Shown here piece after piece: positions 33,641 to 48,819 of a stretch of 64,000 bases of DNA. The stretch spans positions 2,542,001 through 2,606,000 of the forward strand of contig JAPNXP010000004.1 of NCBI GenBank assembly GCA_028753945.1, given 5' to 3'. Each line of letters begins with the position of its first letter. Position 1 is the first letter of the stretch. The notes under the pieces were generated by a model. That model made no database searches and was not told the origin of the DNA. It saw only the letters and a list, made by a program, of their open reading frames with translations. Source of the DNA: Hexactinellida sp. DTS-2022 (Eukaryota; Porifera; Hexactinellida). Position numbers and translations under genes: made by a program.

Positions 33641-33948
33641 AAGGCTTTCATTTCAATGATGGCCCATTACATAGTAGTCGGGAAAGTAAATAAAGAGTTA
33701 GGTAGGCAATATATAATTAGGCACTAATGATCCAGTAATCAAATTAGATGCTAGTTTAGATAAAAATCAATGTGGTTTCCTATGAATATGTCAACATAAT
33801 TTTCGCAGGAACTACTTTTAGTATTATGTAATTCGATAACTCGATGGTGCTCAACTAAATATTAATATACATAAGTCAAATTATTTTGCAAGCAATTCGC
33901 TTGAAACTAACCCGAGCAAAACGACACTAACACACAATGAGAATCTCT

Positions 33949-34553
33949 GGGCACGTATTCACTAAGATTACTTAGTACTTAAGTACTAAGTGCATACTTA
34001 AGTACTAAGTACGTACTTAGTTAAGTACATACTTAACTAAGTACTCACTAAGAAATATTGTTGTACTTAAGTACATACTTAACTAAGTACGTACTTAAGT
34101 ACGAAATTGAATTATATTTATTCAATTTTATTTAATAGCATAGCATATTAGTGTATGAAATGCTATTGTAATAGCTTGGTGTATTCTTTTAACTTAAAAA
34201 GGAAATTCTCAATGAAGTTCCTGTGATTTGTGTGCTTGAGAAAAAACAGAACTTTTAGAAAATAACAACCAATAGAAATAAATGTTGAAAATTAGAATCA
34301 TAAACTTCACCTAAAGTAAAGCAAGTAGTACTAGAAATATATTACAATGTTCTAATTAAACACCAACGTCTAAAGAGTCAATAAAAGTAAATTCTTATAA
34401 GATAAGTTAACTTAGTAGGTTACTTAAGTTTTGTACTTAAGTATGTACTTAAGTACACGCTTAAATCTTAGTGAATATCAATCTTAGTGAATACGACTTA
34501 AGTACATACTTAGTACTTAAGTACGTACTTAACTTCCTAGTGAATACAGGCCC
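33949..34553. mobile_element. Foldback MITE of AAGTACTTAAG words, P-element-like terminus
   Basis: 605 bp. Ends GGGCACGTATTCACTAAG and (inverted) GGGCCTGTATTCACTAGG. Both arms (about 150 bp left, 120 bp right) are dense in TACTTAAGTA/ACTTAGTTAAG palindromes. The GTATTCACTAAG core is the same as in the P element at 16559. No TSD identified. Confidence 0.85.
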
Positions 34554-34599
34554 TGACCTCAGTGACCTGCACCCAATCCCTAAGATTAATCAGTAACAA

Positions 34600-35331
34600 C
34601 CCCGCCCCATAAATATTCCTATATTTTGACCTGCAAGAATGATGTAGACATTTGGTTAAACCATATTATCAATATGAATACTGATTATTCAATGATGACT
34701 GATCATCAAATTTCATATTGTTAATTCTACTATTTTGCATATACAGTGCAACCTCTATAAGTGGGGTCTCTATAAATGGGGAACCTCCATAAGTGGGGAA
34801 TTTTTTTACCATATTCGTATATATCCATACAAATGAACCTCTATAAGCGGGGAAGTGGGGAATGGGGGACCATAAATTTCAAGGAGTTTTTATCTCCATA
34901 CAAAACAACCTCCATAAATGGGGGAAATGGACAAATCCTAACATGATTCTTATAAAATAATACAATATTTCCAATAAATCGACTCAAAAGTTCTACAGAA
35001 AAAATATTTTCGATTGATCTACTCTGATGTTTTTAGAAGAAATCACCTAGTGTAGATCAGCAGTTAACTAAATTGTCATAATATACAAATAAGAACTAGA
35101 ACGTGCATTAATGTGTGTGTTATATGAATATTTTGTATAATATAGCATATATAATGTTTTTCCAATTGAATTTTATAACCGGGGAATGGGGGGCAATTGA
35201 AATTTTCCCCGTCCCAGCTCCCCCACTTATAGAGGTTCCACTGTATACGCTATAATTTATGTTAGAAGAATTAAACTATACAACAACCGAGAAGCGGTTT
35301 GTGTGGGTGTGTCTGCAGCGAAGCGAGCTAG
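34600..35331 (+). mobile_element. Helitron-like element (copy C), 3' part, split by a pogo-like MITE
   Basis: After the inserted MITE, TACGCTATAATTTATGTTAG and AAGAATTAAACTATACAAC match 42010-42050 and 44890-44910. The 3' end AGCGAAGCGAGCTAG followed by T (35321-35332) is Helitron-like. The 5' end is not resolved. Confidence 0.6.
34744..35243. mobile_element. pogo/Tigger-like element, TA target
   Basis: 500 bp, TIR CAGTGCAACCTCTATAAGTG and (inverted) CAGTGGAACCTCTATAAGTG, flanked by TA (34742-34743, 35244-35245). Subterminal CCTCYATAARYGGGG repeats. Non-coding, inside Helitron copy C. Confidence 0.94.
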
Positions 35332-35537
35332 TGTATCTATATCCTCAACCATAAAGCCATTTATTGATAAAATTAACATACGAATTCAAGATTATTAACT
35401 GAACTAACATTTCAATAAGGAATACTGCTATTTTGTAATCCTCCAGCTAAATTTTCTAACTTCAATATTGGTATTTCATCTGTAATTTGGTAAATTTTGA
35501 TTTAAAGACAAGTGTTTGGCCGGGTAGTAGCTCTGAG

Positions 35538-35905
35538 CAGTGCCGTAACGTGGTAAAGTGCCGCTGGGGGCAAGCATCAAAAACGCCCCCCCCCACAGAC
35601 AAAAAAGACTAATTAGTTTAGAAACAAACAAAGCTAAATATTTGCTTATATACTTATCCAGGAGACAGTGTATTTTTAAATGAAGTACACAGCTAATATA
35701 TTGCAACCAGTTGTCGGGTGACAACTGCAATCAATCGTTAAGAAAAAACCTGGAAAATTAACTTGAAATGGTTCAAAGAGATATTTTTTAGCATCTAATT
35801 CGTGCAATTGTGAGAAGAAAATGATAACAAAATGTCAAAATGCCGCCCCTAGAGCGTGCCGCTGGGGGCACGTGCCCCCTTCGCCCCTACCTAGTTACGC
35901 TACTG
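35538..35905. mobile_element. hAT MITE, TSD GCTCTGAG
   Basis: 368 bp, ends CAGTGCCGTAACGTGG and (inverted) CAGTAGCGTAACTAGG, exact TSD GCTCTGAG (35530-35537, 35906-35913). Subterminal GTGCCGCTGGGGGCA at both ends in inverted orientation. Confidence 0.97.
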
Positions 35906-35913
35906 GCTCTGAG

Positions 35914-36559
35914 CAAACTCTAAAGCAAATGACGAATTAGAGAATTTTAACTTCGAACATTGTAATTACCAACATATATATTGGCATCAAGGTTAGCAAA
36001 AGTAGCAATAATTCAACATTGCTTTCCCTTTGGATTGACGGCAGATATGTGTTTCTAATGTGAAGTTTTGTAACATTGTCGTTTGCTTAGATTAGAAATA
36101 CCATCCAAGTTATGCTGTACCTTACTAGCAATAAATCGGGATAAATGGAACGACGTTGTAGGTCGCTGTTTACACTGACAGTAATTATTTTGAGAAAGAT
36201 CGAAAAAGGAATTAACAATTCGTTTAACATTTTCTTTTCTGCCTTGGTCACTTGAGGATCACAGTATGTTATTTTGCCAAGTAAAGATACACACTATACT
36301 AGATCTGAGGCTACAATTGTTAAGGTATTACCTATAGATATTGGAAAATCGTGAGACAAACAATATACAAACTAATTCAATCGTCACCTCATTTTGTAGA
36401 CTCTAAATTTCCTTTGACACTATCAGTTTAGATAGTTTGGATGGATCTGGCGCGTTCAGGGACCTTATTAAATTTAATATAATATTCTATACATAATCAT
36501 TAGGGAATGCAAATTTATTTCATATTGAACTTTTTTTTCAAACAATAGATCTAGATTTT
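35914..36559. other. Unassigned sequence
   Basis: No supported feature. Confidence 0.4.
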
Positions 36560-37080
36560 TCTGTGCTTTTACGAGTCACTTGAATGACTCGAAGACTCGC
36601 GAGTCACCACGAGTCATCGAGTCACCGAATTTTGTCACGAGTCAATTGACTCGGAAACTCGAGTCATCGAATCTTGTCACGAGTCAATTGACTCGGAAAC
36701 TCGAGTAATCGTATCTTGTCACGAGTCAATTGATCGGTGACACGAGTCATCGAATTTTATCACGAGTCAATTGACTCGGCACCTCGAGTCAGGACTTGCG
36801 AGCCATCGAATTCAGGAATCGCGAATTAATGATGTGTACGTATGGCAAGATTAAGCAATCGGAAATTGAGTATTACCTGAATATTATTTCACTAATATGA
36901 TTATATTCAGAATTTGAAAAACCCATTAATCTCAAAAGATATTATCTGATTGACTTGATGACTCGCTAGTCAGACTCGGTGACTTGACTCTTGAGTGACC
37001 GAATTTTGTCACGAGTCAATTGACTCGGTAACTCGAGTCACTGAATTTTGTCACAAGTCAATTGACTCGGTGACTCATGA
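36560..37080. repeat. CGAGTCAATTGACTCG minisatellite in two blocks
   Basis: Units of about 42 bp (CTCGAGTCAYCGAATTTTGT then CACGAGTCAATTGACTCGG) occur four times at 36619-36783 and twice more at 36987-37075, separated by 175 bp of other sequence. Each unit contains the palindrome CGAGTCAATTGACTCG. Confidence 0.93.
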
Positions 37081-37259
37081 AAAGTCCTAATATTTTTGTG
37101 TTCTTAATATTACTTAACAATATAAAACATCTGTTCTGCGCCCATCTGCAGAACCAATTAAAGGTGAGCCATATCCACACATTTCGCCCTTCTAAGTGTC
37201 AAAACCTGACCAAAAAGAGGCTAAGAATTATTTACAGAGGAGAATCCGATCTTAAATAG

Positions 37260-37740
37260 GTATGAAGAATTTCAACGAATTCAAGAAATTCATCAAGGAT
37301 ATGGTTCAATCCAACATGTTGCAATATCGAATATTTCATCAAATGCAGCTAAACCTAATCAATTCGCATATCAATCGAAGGAATGAGGCGTTAAAGAAAA
37401 ATTGGGAAAGATAATAAATTTAAATTATACAGCTTTGAGGATCTAATAGAAAAACTGGCTCATATGACTTTACCTGGTAATTGGATTTAATGGAAATTTA
37501 ATAATGGTACAATAAATTTTATTAAGCTTTCATTCTCCGGTCAAACTCCATCAGTCGAATCTACCTTAAGCGTTAATCACTCTCTTCATACAAAGACGTC
37601 TAGAAATAATTATGAGATACCAATTTCATTGGATGTTAAAGTGCATCAGACAAATTGGGACTCTTATCAATTAAATCTAGAAATACCCTCCAAAACCGAA
37701 AATGTAAAGATTGCCAAGGCCACAAGACATAAAAAGTAAG
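37260..37740 (+). pseudogene. P-element-like N-region fragment (copy D)
   Basis: Frames include KFKLYSFEDLIEKLAHMTLP (about 37410-37478), GNWI.WKFNNGTINFIKLSF (37479-37535), SVESTLSVNHSLHTKTSRNN (37552-37611) and IAKATRHKK (37710-37736). The LPxNWxxW block followed by a hydrophobic and then a THS-like hydrophilic stretch corresponds to the region just after the THAP domain in copies B and C (LPDNWLVW, IPSNWLFW). One stop replaces the WKF tryptophan neighbour. No THAP domain upstream. Confidence 0.6.
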
Positions 37741-37989
37741 CGAAAAATATACTAGAAAACCCCACAACCACACATATCAAATCCGACATGGGTTCTGAAG
37801 ATGCACATAGACCAGTCAAATGTATTTCTAGATCGTTTACAATTCAATATCATGTTAATTATAATATTCTGCCGCTTCAAAGAAAAGACGCTAGTAACTC
37901 ACCTCTCACTTCCACATCTAGAAATCTCCAATTTTATTTGTCAACTACGCCATTGATGATGATTATATGGATTATCTCAATGAGTTAAA

Positions 37990-38260
37990 CTAATTAACTA
38001 TATAATTAGCTATTAAATATAGAATTTCTCATCATTAAAAGGAAATTAGTTGATACATATCTAAATACAGATTTGAATACTACATAGTATAATTAATCTA
38101 GGTGTACAATTGTTAATTATTACGATCATTTCCCACTGAGATACACCCATATTCCCGTTAGTGCCATAAGTAGATATTGATTAATATTGACCTAAAATAA
38201 GAATGTTATCAAGTTTAGAACCATAGCAATATATTTAAAGTAATTTTATAGTAGTTTAAT
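37990..38260 (+). repeat. Dispersed repeat family A, copy 3
   Basis: Collinear with the copies at 10440 and 29930 (AACTATATAATTAGC, CAGATTTGAAT, CACTGAGATACACC, AACCATAGCAATATATT). Confidence 0.6.
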
Positions 38261-39776
38261 AGCAGTAATTCCTGTTGTTCAAAAACCTTTGGCCAGTCAG
38301 TATAGAGACATGATTAATAGAGTAATAGCAAAGAAGTTAAAACAAAATACCGTAAATAAAGTAGAACTCGATTGAGGTACAAGCATCGGAAACAAGCAAA
38401 GGTAAGTACTACCCGAGGCATGTTTTATCCGCATGCATAATCCACGAGTCGAAATACTGACTAGTATAATGATGTAAATACGAAGTAGTTTAAACAAGTT
38501 TCCAACATAGTAAACGATTATATAAGTAATTGAGTTGTCACGTAATCGTACAATCAAAACACTAACTGAGTTCTACTGATAATTTCTAGAGTCCGTCTGT
38601 ACTAATCGAACTTAAAAAATAAATTTTATTTAGTTGAAAATAGAAATTGGTACTTCTTATTCGAGTAGGTATGAACCGAATCATTTATAATGGTTCAAAT
38701 AGAGGAAAATCGGTTAATAGAGAAAAGTACGTATTATCCAAAACTAAGTCTTAAGCCGAGTACATACTAAGCGAGGTCTAATGTATATTAAAGAACTACG
38801 TATATTACTTATAACAATTTGTATTCAAATGGCTGTTTTGATAACACTATTCATTTCTGAACAATAACAGCAAGAATCTCTAGCTCGGGATGGATTTTTC
38901 TGGGATCGTAGTGACCCGTTGGATTTCTAAGATATCTCGAATTAATACAACGCTTTCGCTTCTCAAGGTAAGCAAAATTGAAGATAACTTAATTGATACA
39001 AAACATCTCAGCTGCATTGATAGATCCCATGCTGCACATCAACACGTAGAAGTATGCATCAAGCTAGAATTTTTCGCAAGGGCACGTTACAAATTATTTG
39101 TTGATATAGACTTCACGTGATTCAACCCTCAGCTCGTAGGTACATAAGAGCTGTTGCACATGGGCTACGATTAGTACATTCTATTTTTATTAGTATGCCA
39201 TGTCCGACTCAGAAAGCAACAAGTAAGTCTTTCCAGGATCAGTAGATCATTCTAGAATTTGGAAACATTCACTAGACGATATATTTGTAGAAAATAACAT
39301 CCTGCGGGATTATACACTCTAAACTTCTTAAACTTAAACTTAAACTAAGAAAAAATTAGTTTTTGCTTAGTTTTACTGAAAACTTAGCAAAAGTGAAGTC
39401 AAGTCCGTGCAGATTTAACTTGATTATTCATTCCTTTTTGGATATGATGGTATCAATAAATAGAATTTTAGAGCTTTGTAACAATTCGTATTATCTCCCA
39501 ACATAGTATACACTTAAATAAGAATATGATGAAGTGAGTTTCACACACTTTCTTTTAAATCATGGTTGAACTAGTAATACTAATAAATAATAATATACGT
39601 AGGTATAATTGCGTGGATAATGCGATAGTATTGTTTTGCAATCAATTGCAATACGTCGTCAGGATGACAAGATTTGAATCCTGAAAAGGCATATTTATAA
39701 ATAATTAATTTTTCGATGCTAAAGAGTAAATAATTTTATCCCAAATTACAATAACTGTTGCACTCTGTCACTTCCG
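38261..39776. other. Unassigned; one palindromic scrap
   Basis: About 39315-39410 holds AAACTTAAACTAAG and inverted CTTAGTTTTACTG words, like a worn palindromic MITE. A 76-codon open stretch at 38890-39120 has no recognisable similarity. Confidence 0.4.
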
Positions 39777-40361
39777 ATGTATTTAAAAAGTCGTGCCAAG
39801 AATTTTTCCCCTTATGAAATAGCATTACTAGAAGACATAGTTCGAGAGAATAAGCCAAATTTCTTCGGTGCTATAAGTTCTTCTCTCACCAGTGAAGAGA
39901 AAGTTAACATCAGGGACGATTTCGCCCAAAAGTTTACACAGGCTCATGGAATAGTTAGGACCAAAGATGATGTATCTAAGAAGTGGTCTAACATCTTGGC
40001 AAAACACAAGCCAATTATAAGCGACCAAGTTGTCCTCCATCGTAAACAGGAGGTGGGTCCCCTGAAGGAAATTTATCAGAAATGGAGCTTAAGATCAAAA
40101 GTAGTAAGGGGAAGGAACTTTAAGAAGGTGTGGTATCAGGCATTGATCTTTCCCTTTTATCGCCAATCAGTCTCTTGAGTGAATCTGAGATGTCCAACGG
40201 CAGTGCAACAGATAGACACATCAAAACACGTAGAAAAATTATTCGACGAAGATGTTGCTTTAACTCAATCGGTAAAGAATGTTATTTTGCAAAGTGAACA
40301 GGAGAAGCTGGTTGTATTGAGAAGTATAAATAGCAGTTGGATCGACTGGAGGATCTCTTAG
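39777..40361 (+). pseudogene. Myb/SANT-like DNA-binding protein remnant
   Basis: From ATG, 133 open codons. Residues about 8-85 form a Myb/SANT-like (MADF-related, Myb_DNA-bind_5-type) domain: KNFSPYEIALLEDIVRENKP, a LTSEEK helix start, IRDDFAQKFTQAHG, and TKDDVSKKWSNILAKHKP with the conserved KKW. In this family the Trp/aromatic triad is F10, F24/F29 and W71 here. After the domain the frame is disturbed: one frame gives GIDLSLLSPISLLSESEMSN and another HVEKLFDEDVALTQ plus ILQSEQEKLVVLR, which looks like a leucine-rich tail (to 40361). Such proteins accompany Harbinger transposons as DNA-binding partners or occur as domesticated genes. No DDE partner is visible nearby. Probably broken. Confidence 0.65.
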
Positions 40362-41409
40362 AAGCTGTAGTATATAATCAAAATAGGATGCTGTCCAACA
40401 ATTTTAGCTAAATACAACGTACTTTACTAAATTTTCAAACTGCTCCTTCCACACTACCACCTCCCCCCACACAGTGGCACGAAACAGCCCAAACCTGGAA
40501 CTAGGCACTTAGGTTGCAGATAACATTATAAACTATATTATTGATTTATGGGAAATCGACCCCAAGGAATCATTTGGTGTAATCAGAATTATTATATCGT
40601 TCCAGGGGTGAAATTTATGAAGTGATTGACACTTAAGGATTACCAAAAATTTTATTCGTCTACTTGTAAATCTTTCTAGCCTGTGTTTCACATCAACTAT
40701 ACATTAGAGCAATAATTTGTATTAGTGACCTATAGTATAACACCCATGAGAAATTTGATTGAGCAAATTTTTTGATATGGCTTCTATTTCGTTGGATTTG
40801 ATGACGCAGCATATTTCCATTATCTGGTAATTCCTTAAAAAGTATTATAGTATAACATTTATCAATGCATCATCATGGGGAAATAATATTAGGTTCTACA
40901 CATTATCTAACTATGAAGCAACTAATTAATACAAATTTTGTTGAGTATATGTACGAAGAAAAATAACTGAGTTAGTAGGGAAAAGAAAATACTACAGCAT
41001 CAATGTGAATTCAAGTTCCGGTAGCAGCCTAGTAGACCAGCTTGTGGCAGTGGTGACGTAAATTATAATAAAAGTTGTATATGAGCACATATTGAAAAAT
41101 TAGTGAAACAATTGGCGTGCCATATAAAATAATTCGGAAAAAATTATTCAACGTAGATAAATATAATTGAAGGTAATCCTAAATAATATCATGACAACAA
41201 TTGGCAAAGTTGTCATTAAAAAAATTTAAACATTTATAATATAGCTGAGGTGGAGCTATATTATGTAACAAGAATGTTTGTGTAAGGATAATAACATGCT
41301 GTTTAGACAAATTTAAATATATATATATAGTATATTAATACGAATATAAATAGGAGAGATAGGTTAATTAAGGTGTACAAAGTTAAATTCGTCTATAATA
41401 TACAAATGC
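40362..41409. other. Unassigned AT-rich sequence
   Basis: Only a small hairpin (ATAATATAGCT, 7-base loop, AGCTATATTAT, about 41239-41267) and TA-rich runs. Nothing else seen. Confidence 0.45.
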
Positions 41410-42116
41410 GAGCAAATAACTAGTTGACCGTCTAAATAGTAAATAATCAGCACTAGACACCCAATGACATATATGCACGAGCAAATCTCATCGTATTTGA
41501 ACCTATTCATAGCATTAGGTGGATTTTGAATATTTAATGTCGGTTCCCAAATCTTGTTTTGGCATATAGGGGTAAATCTGGCCCCCGAAAAAGGTAAAGT
41601 TTCAGCTCAAAATTTCTAAACTCAACGCCATCATTGTAACATTTAGGGATTCATTTAATCGCTCATAATTCACACCTTCTATGACATAAATCTAAAAATT
41701 TGAAAGAACATGGACATTACTGATTCGGAGAGCTCTAGAAAGTTATTAAGGCAAAGATGCAATAAATTATATATCATGAAGCAATATTTCTTCCCAAACA
41801 GGATTGATAAAAATAAGATTTTTTAAGCTAAATCGAATTATATTTATTTAAATCATGATTATTATTAAGAAAAATCAATGATTTAAATCAAACAACCCTG
41901 TGAGGGCTTGTTGGTCACATCAGATTATGTAAAATGCATACTCATTATCGAATATGACAAGATCCACAAAATTTCAAATTAGTAAATTGACTATTTAGGG
42001 ATAACGCGCTATAATTAAAGTTAGAAGAATTTATAAGACCATACAACGTACAATCGGGTGAGGTGTAGTTGTGCTATGCCGCGAAGAGACCTGGCAAGTG
42101 AAGCGCGCAAGTTGTA
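41410..42116 (+). mobile_element. Helitron-like element, copy A (5' boundary uncertain)
   Basis: Parallels 43745-44995: GGCATATAGGGGTAAA, TTTCAGCTCAAAATTTCTAAAC, TTGGTCACATCAGATT, GCGCTATAATTAAAGTTAG, then TGCCGCGAAGAGACCTGGC and AAGTGAAGCGCGCAAG. A palindromic-MITE end (AATCAATGATTTAAATCA then AACAACCCTG, 41873-41901) is embedded. Confidence 0.6.
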
Positions 42117-43744
42117 CTTAAACACATTTGAAAAGTAGTTGAAATATATTTGACATTAGCGCTGAAATTTGATCATGACGGTTATGTTCACCATACAGGG
42201 CAGGCGCCACCGGGGGTGTCCTGGGTGTCCGGACACCCACTGCCTCAAGGAAATGAAGCGGTGCTTGGACAGTGAGACCCACTAGACTATACAGTGACAC
42301 CCACTACACCCACACCTCATAATACGTGGCGCCGGCAATGCCACAAAAATAAATCTGCAGAACATTTTCTTACATATATTCCGGGAGAGTCAATTGCAAA
42401 TGCCAGAATAAATTTATTTGGAAAATTAGTAGATCTTGGAGGTATGCGGACTGTTGTGATAATGCAGAAAATAGGGGATACACAATGAAATGCGAACAAA
42501 AATTCATGAACAAATAATTCTATGATGCAGCTTACATGTTCATCACACTCCCGAAATATGGGTGGACAGCTTGCACTGACATCCATTGTTTGAATAACGA
42601 AGTTCTTCGCATTCTGTCAAAATAAGTATACATCTTCGTTGCATCTACTCACCGATGGAAGGTCATGAGCGATTATCATGGAGATATAAAGGAAAACTCA
42701 CTAATAATACGTGATGGTCAGAGAACGCTGAGGTGACAAACACGTCAGTTATATGGGACAACCAATATTGCATTTAAAGAACATTGTCAGCAAAAGTCTT
42801 CGATATTCCGCATTAAAATTATTGAAATTATTAAATTTGTAAGAAGTTAGATGAGAAACGTGTGTTATATCTAGTAATGTGTACGAATTATATTAGCGTG
42901 GGAATAATTACCCCACCTGGAGTGAGGACCAGGCCGGAAGCTGGTACAGGGTCCGAAATAAGCTAAATCATAAGTTTCATAACTGTAGATAAGCTAAAAT
43001 CATAACCGATAATCGATAATACCGTTTTTAAACAGACAGGAAATGCAAATATACAAACCAAATACAATATTAATAGATTAGACTAACGCTCAAGAGTACA
43101 AAATAAATATACTTACCACCAGGAACTGTATACTCAATCATCTAAATAAAAACAAAAATAAAAAGATCTATCACAATTTAAAATCAAACAGAAAATGCTA
43201 ATAAGGTAGACACCGTTACAAGTAGATCAACGGATTTATTCTGTAAATTTTCTAGGAATCAAATTATGCCAATGGAATTATACATTAATTGGAAAAATTC
43301 ATTTCACTCGAAATTATATGACAATGTTTTTATGTACATTACCGTACCCATAAAGTGATTTCAACGACAATTCGAAACAAAGCATTTCGTAGGTGATTTG
43401 ATTGATCGAGTCCCAATTTGTTCGTGTTACCCGGGATTCGAAATAAACGTTGTCACTCATTCGCTGTATAGTGTAGGCGTAATAAACTTTCTGCTCCTTA
43501 ATTGATCGATTCTATGTATTCATAATACATAAAAACGAAATAACTAGATTAATGAATTACAATTTTTATACAAAGTATGTCTTTTTAATACATATAAATG
43601 GATTTGCAGATTTAAATATCTACAAAGGTTCTCGTATTTAAGGAAATTTTTCTAGGGATTTAGAGGAATTTATTGACGATTAGGCCATCAAATATGTAAA
43701 ATGTGTTGTAAAGCTTATTCCACACGTGGTTACATAGAACCACA
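42117..43744. other. Mostly unassigned; possible MITE at 42203-42333
   Basis: CAGGCGCCACCGGGGGTGTC at 42203 and a distant partner near 42333 (inverted CCGGCGCCACGTATTATGAG) with repeated GTGTCC/GACACC words suggest a small GC-rich MITE, without a confirmed TSD. The open stretches around 42316-42586 are unrecognised on either strand. 42600-43744: nothing seen. Confidence 0.4.
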
Positions 43745-44995
43745 TCTATACTATTAAAACACAAGGCTGGTTGGGTGGGTAGGTATATATATATATATAT
43801 ATATATTTGTTTGTTTGTTCTGAGTTGATTGAAGAAACTGGACGGTTTCCAAATGTGATTTTTGTCATATAGGGATAACTTTTTGCACCCGCCAACAAGT
43901 TGAGGTTTCAACTCAAAATTTCTCACACCTCAACAAGTTATGAAGTCATTGTCACATTTCGAGAACCCTGAAAATTAACATAATCGAACATAATTCGTGC
44001 CCACTAGGGATCGATCGGGAATTCCGGCACCCCGGATTCCCGGTCAAATTCAACCTTTTTCACCCGGTCCCGGTTATACCGGGATTGTTAACATTTAACG
44101 GGATTTACTGTTATTTTTACACACCCTTATTTAACATTAATTTGTTCTAATGTGTTAGCGTTGTTTTGAAAAAATTCAATATAATAATATAACAATCATT
44201 GGCTTGTTGAACTTTATACCATAACTAATCAAACTAGATAAAAGTGATTCATTAGAGAGTATCTTTCTACAGTTATTTTCAATATTGAAAGTGAATTAGT
44301 CATTAAATGGTATACAAACAAATTAATGTAGGTAGTAGCAATTCTTGATTCTCAAGGAAATTAAATTTCTAGGACTAGGTATATAGAATCCCGGTCCCGA
44401 TCGCAATTAGTTGATCCCGGGAACAATCCCGGTACCGTCAAAATACGATCCCGTCAATCCCTAGCGCCCACGAAGAGATAAAAATCTAAAAATTAAATAG
44501 AATATGCACATTGATGAAGCTGACTAGTATTGTAAATTTCAAAAAATTTGTTTTCTATGTAAATTTCTGGAAAGATTACATATTTCAAATTATTCTTAGG
44601 AACTTTATTTGTAATTGCCAAAATTTTTGTGCTATTTAAGTTAGACTGTCATGAGGAAAAATAACAAGCGCACAGTAAAAACTCTACATTATAGTTATGG
44701 TTCATCAAAATTAAAAAAACTAGGTATATATATAGGTATATATAAAATTTTCCTGAAATTTCCTAGGAAATTTGCCGAGCTTGCAACGCTAATGCGGACA
44801 CGTTGGTCACACCAGATTGACAATATGCTAACTCAACATCGCATGATGACGTAACACAAAATTAAACATTGTAAATTGGCCTATTTTCGCATTATAATCA
44901 AGGTTCCGAAGTATATAAACCACACACCAACCGCAAAGCGGATGGTGTGTGGTTGTGATCTGCCGCGAAGCGACCTAGCAAGCGAAGCGCGGTAG
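43745..44995 (+). mobile_element. Helitron-like element, copy B
   Basis: Host A then TCTATACTATTAAAACACAA, a (TA)n run (about 43783-43806), and at the right end a CCGCG ... CGCGG stem (44963-44992) before GGTAGT, preceded by a long imperfect hairpin (44919-44953, ACCACACACC ... GGTGTGTGGT). A hAT MITE (44005-44463) is nested in it. No coding capacity. Confidence 0.72.
44005..44463. mobile_element. hAT MITE, TSD GYGCCCAC
   Basis: 459 bp, ends TAGGGATCGATCGGGA and (inverted) TAGGGATTGACGGGA, TSD GTGCCCAC/GCGCCCAC (43997-44004, 44464-44471). Subterminal CCCGGTCCCGG and ATCCCGG words. Inside Helitron copy B. Confidence 0.88.
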
Positions 44996-44999
44996 TAGA

Positions 45000-47699
<2,700 letters not shown>

Positions 47700-48149
47700 T
47701 GATGTTAGATGTTGTAAATATTTTCATAATACAACTACACACCATAAGTGATTTTTGGCGGAAACCAAGGATATTTTATTTTTTTGTGGCATAATTGTGA
47801 AATTTCGAGATTTTAGAGTCTAAAAAATTAAGGATTATAAATTGACAACAATAGCATTTCTGACGTATTCTGAAATTTTTGAGAGATTTCTGGAGAATAC
47901 TATAAATGGAGGTGTTGGTATGTTATTTAATGGTCTAGAGATAATTTTTTCCGTTTTAGCATGTACTTTAACTTTTTTAGAAGCTATTTTTAGTCTAATT
48001 CAAAATTTTGAAATTTGTGAAAAATTCCTTTTTAATTAATTCAGATTATTCCCCTTGAACTTCGTGAACAGTGGAAAAATCTCTTCATCGAGTGAACATG
48101 GAAATATCAAGCATATTTACGTATCTCTCCATCTTTTTAAACCTGAACC
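47700..48149. other. Unassigned AT-rich sequence
   Basis: No supported feature. A 65-codon open stretch (47842-48039) lacks an ATG start and similarity. Confidence 0.4.
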
Positions 48150-48620
48150 GTGACATACGTTATATAACGGCTATTCACCAAAATTGTGAATCGTGACAAT
48201 GGATTGAGGGAAGGCCAATGATAAATCAGTTTTTTATCATTAACTAAATAACTAGTAGTGATAGACCTCATAAATGTTCTATTACTATATAGGAACATGG
48301 TATCAAGGTATACATAGCACCCTTCAGAATTGAGCTGTCATCATTTGATTTGATTGCCTAATCGCTATTTTTGGTGGGTATTTAGTGTTTTTATAGCCTG
48401 CTTTTAACATAGTTAAACGTGTTATAAATGTTCAAAATTGGAACATCAGGATGTCCATGACTAGTTGAATGAAAAATATCAAAAATATAAATGGAATGTT
48501 GATACATTCCTCGTTTGCCTGGTAAATGCATATTTCTTAAAATGGGCCATAACTCAAAAACTATCTATTTTATGTACACTATGCTAGCACTGATCTTTCC
48601 GCAATAGGTAACTTCCTATT
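48150..48620 (+). repeat. Dispersed repeat family B, copy 1
   Basis: Collinear with 59160-59640: TATAGGAACATGGTATCAAG, GTATACATAGCACCCTTCAG, CTTTTAACATAGTTAAACG, GTTATAAATGTTC, GCATATTTCTTAAAATG and GCCATAACTCAAAAA. Part also matches the loop of 27726-28057. Probably P-element-related arm sequence. Confidence 0.8.
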
Positions 48621-48819
48621 CATTGATAATTCATTATATATGCCTAACTACAATAATCTTTAAGACAATAAGATAATTAGCACTTAATTCCTTATGATGT
48701 AATACACTCATTATCTCAAAGATTATCTGTGTCACACCCTCTGTGTCACACCCTGCATGTAATATCTAACGTCGATTATAAGAGAGGAAATGTTTGGCTA
48801 CTCATTGCAACCTAATCAC

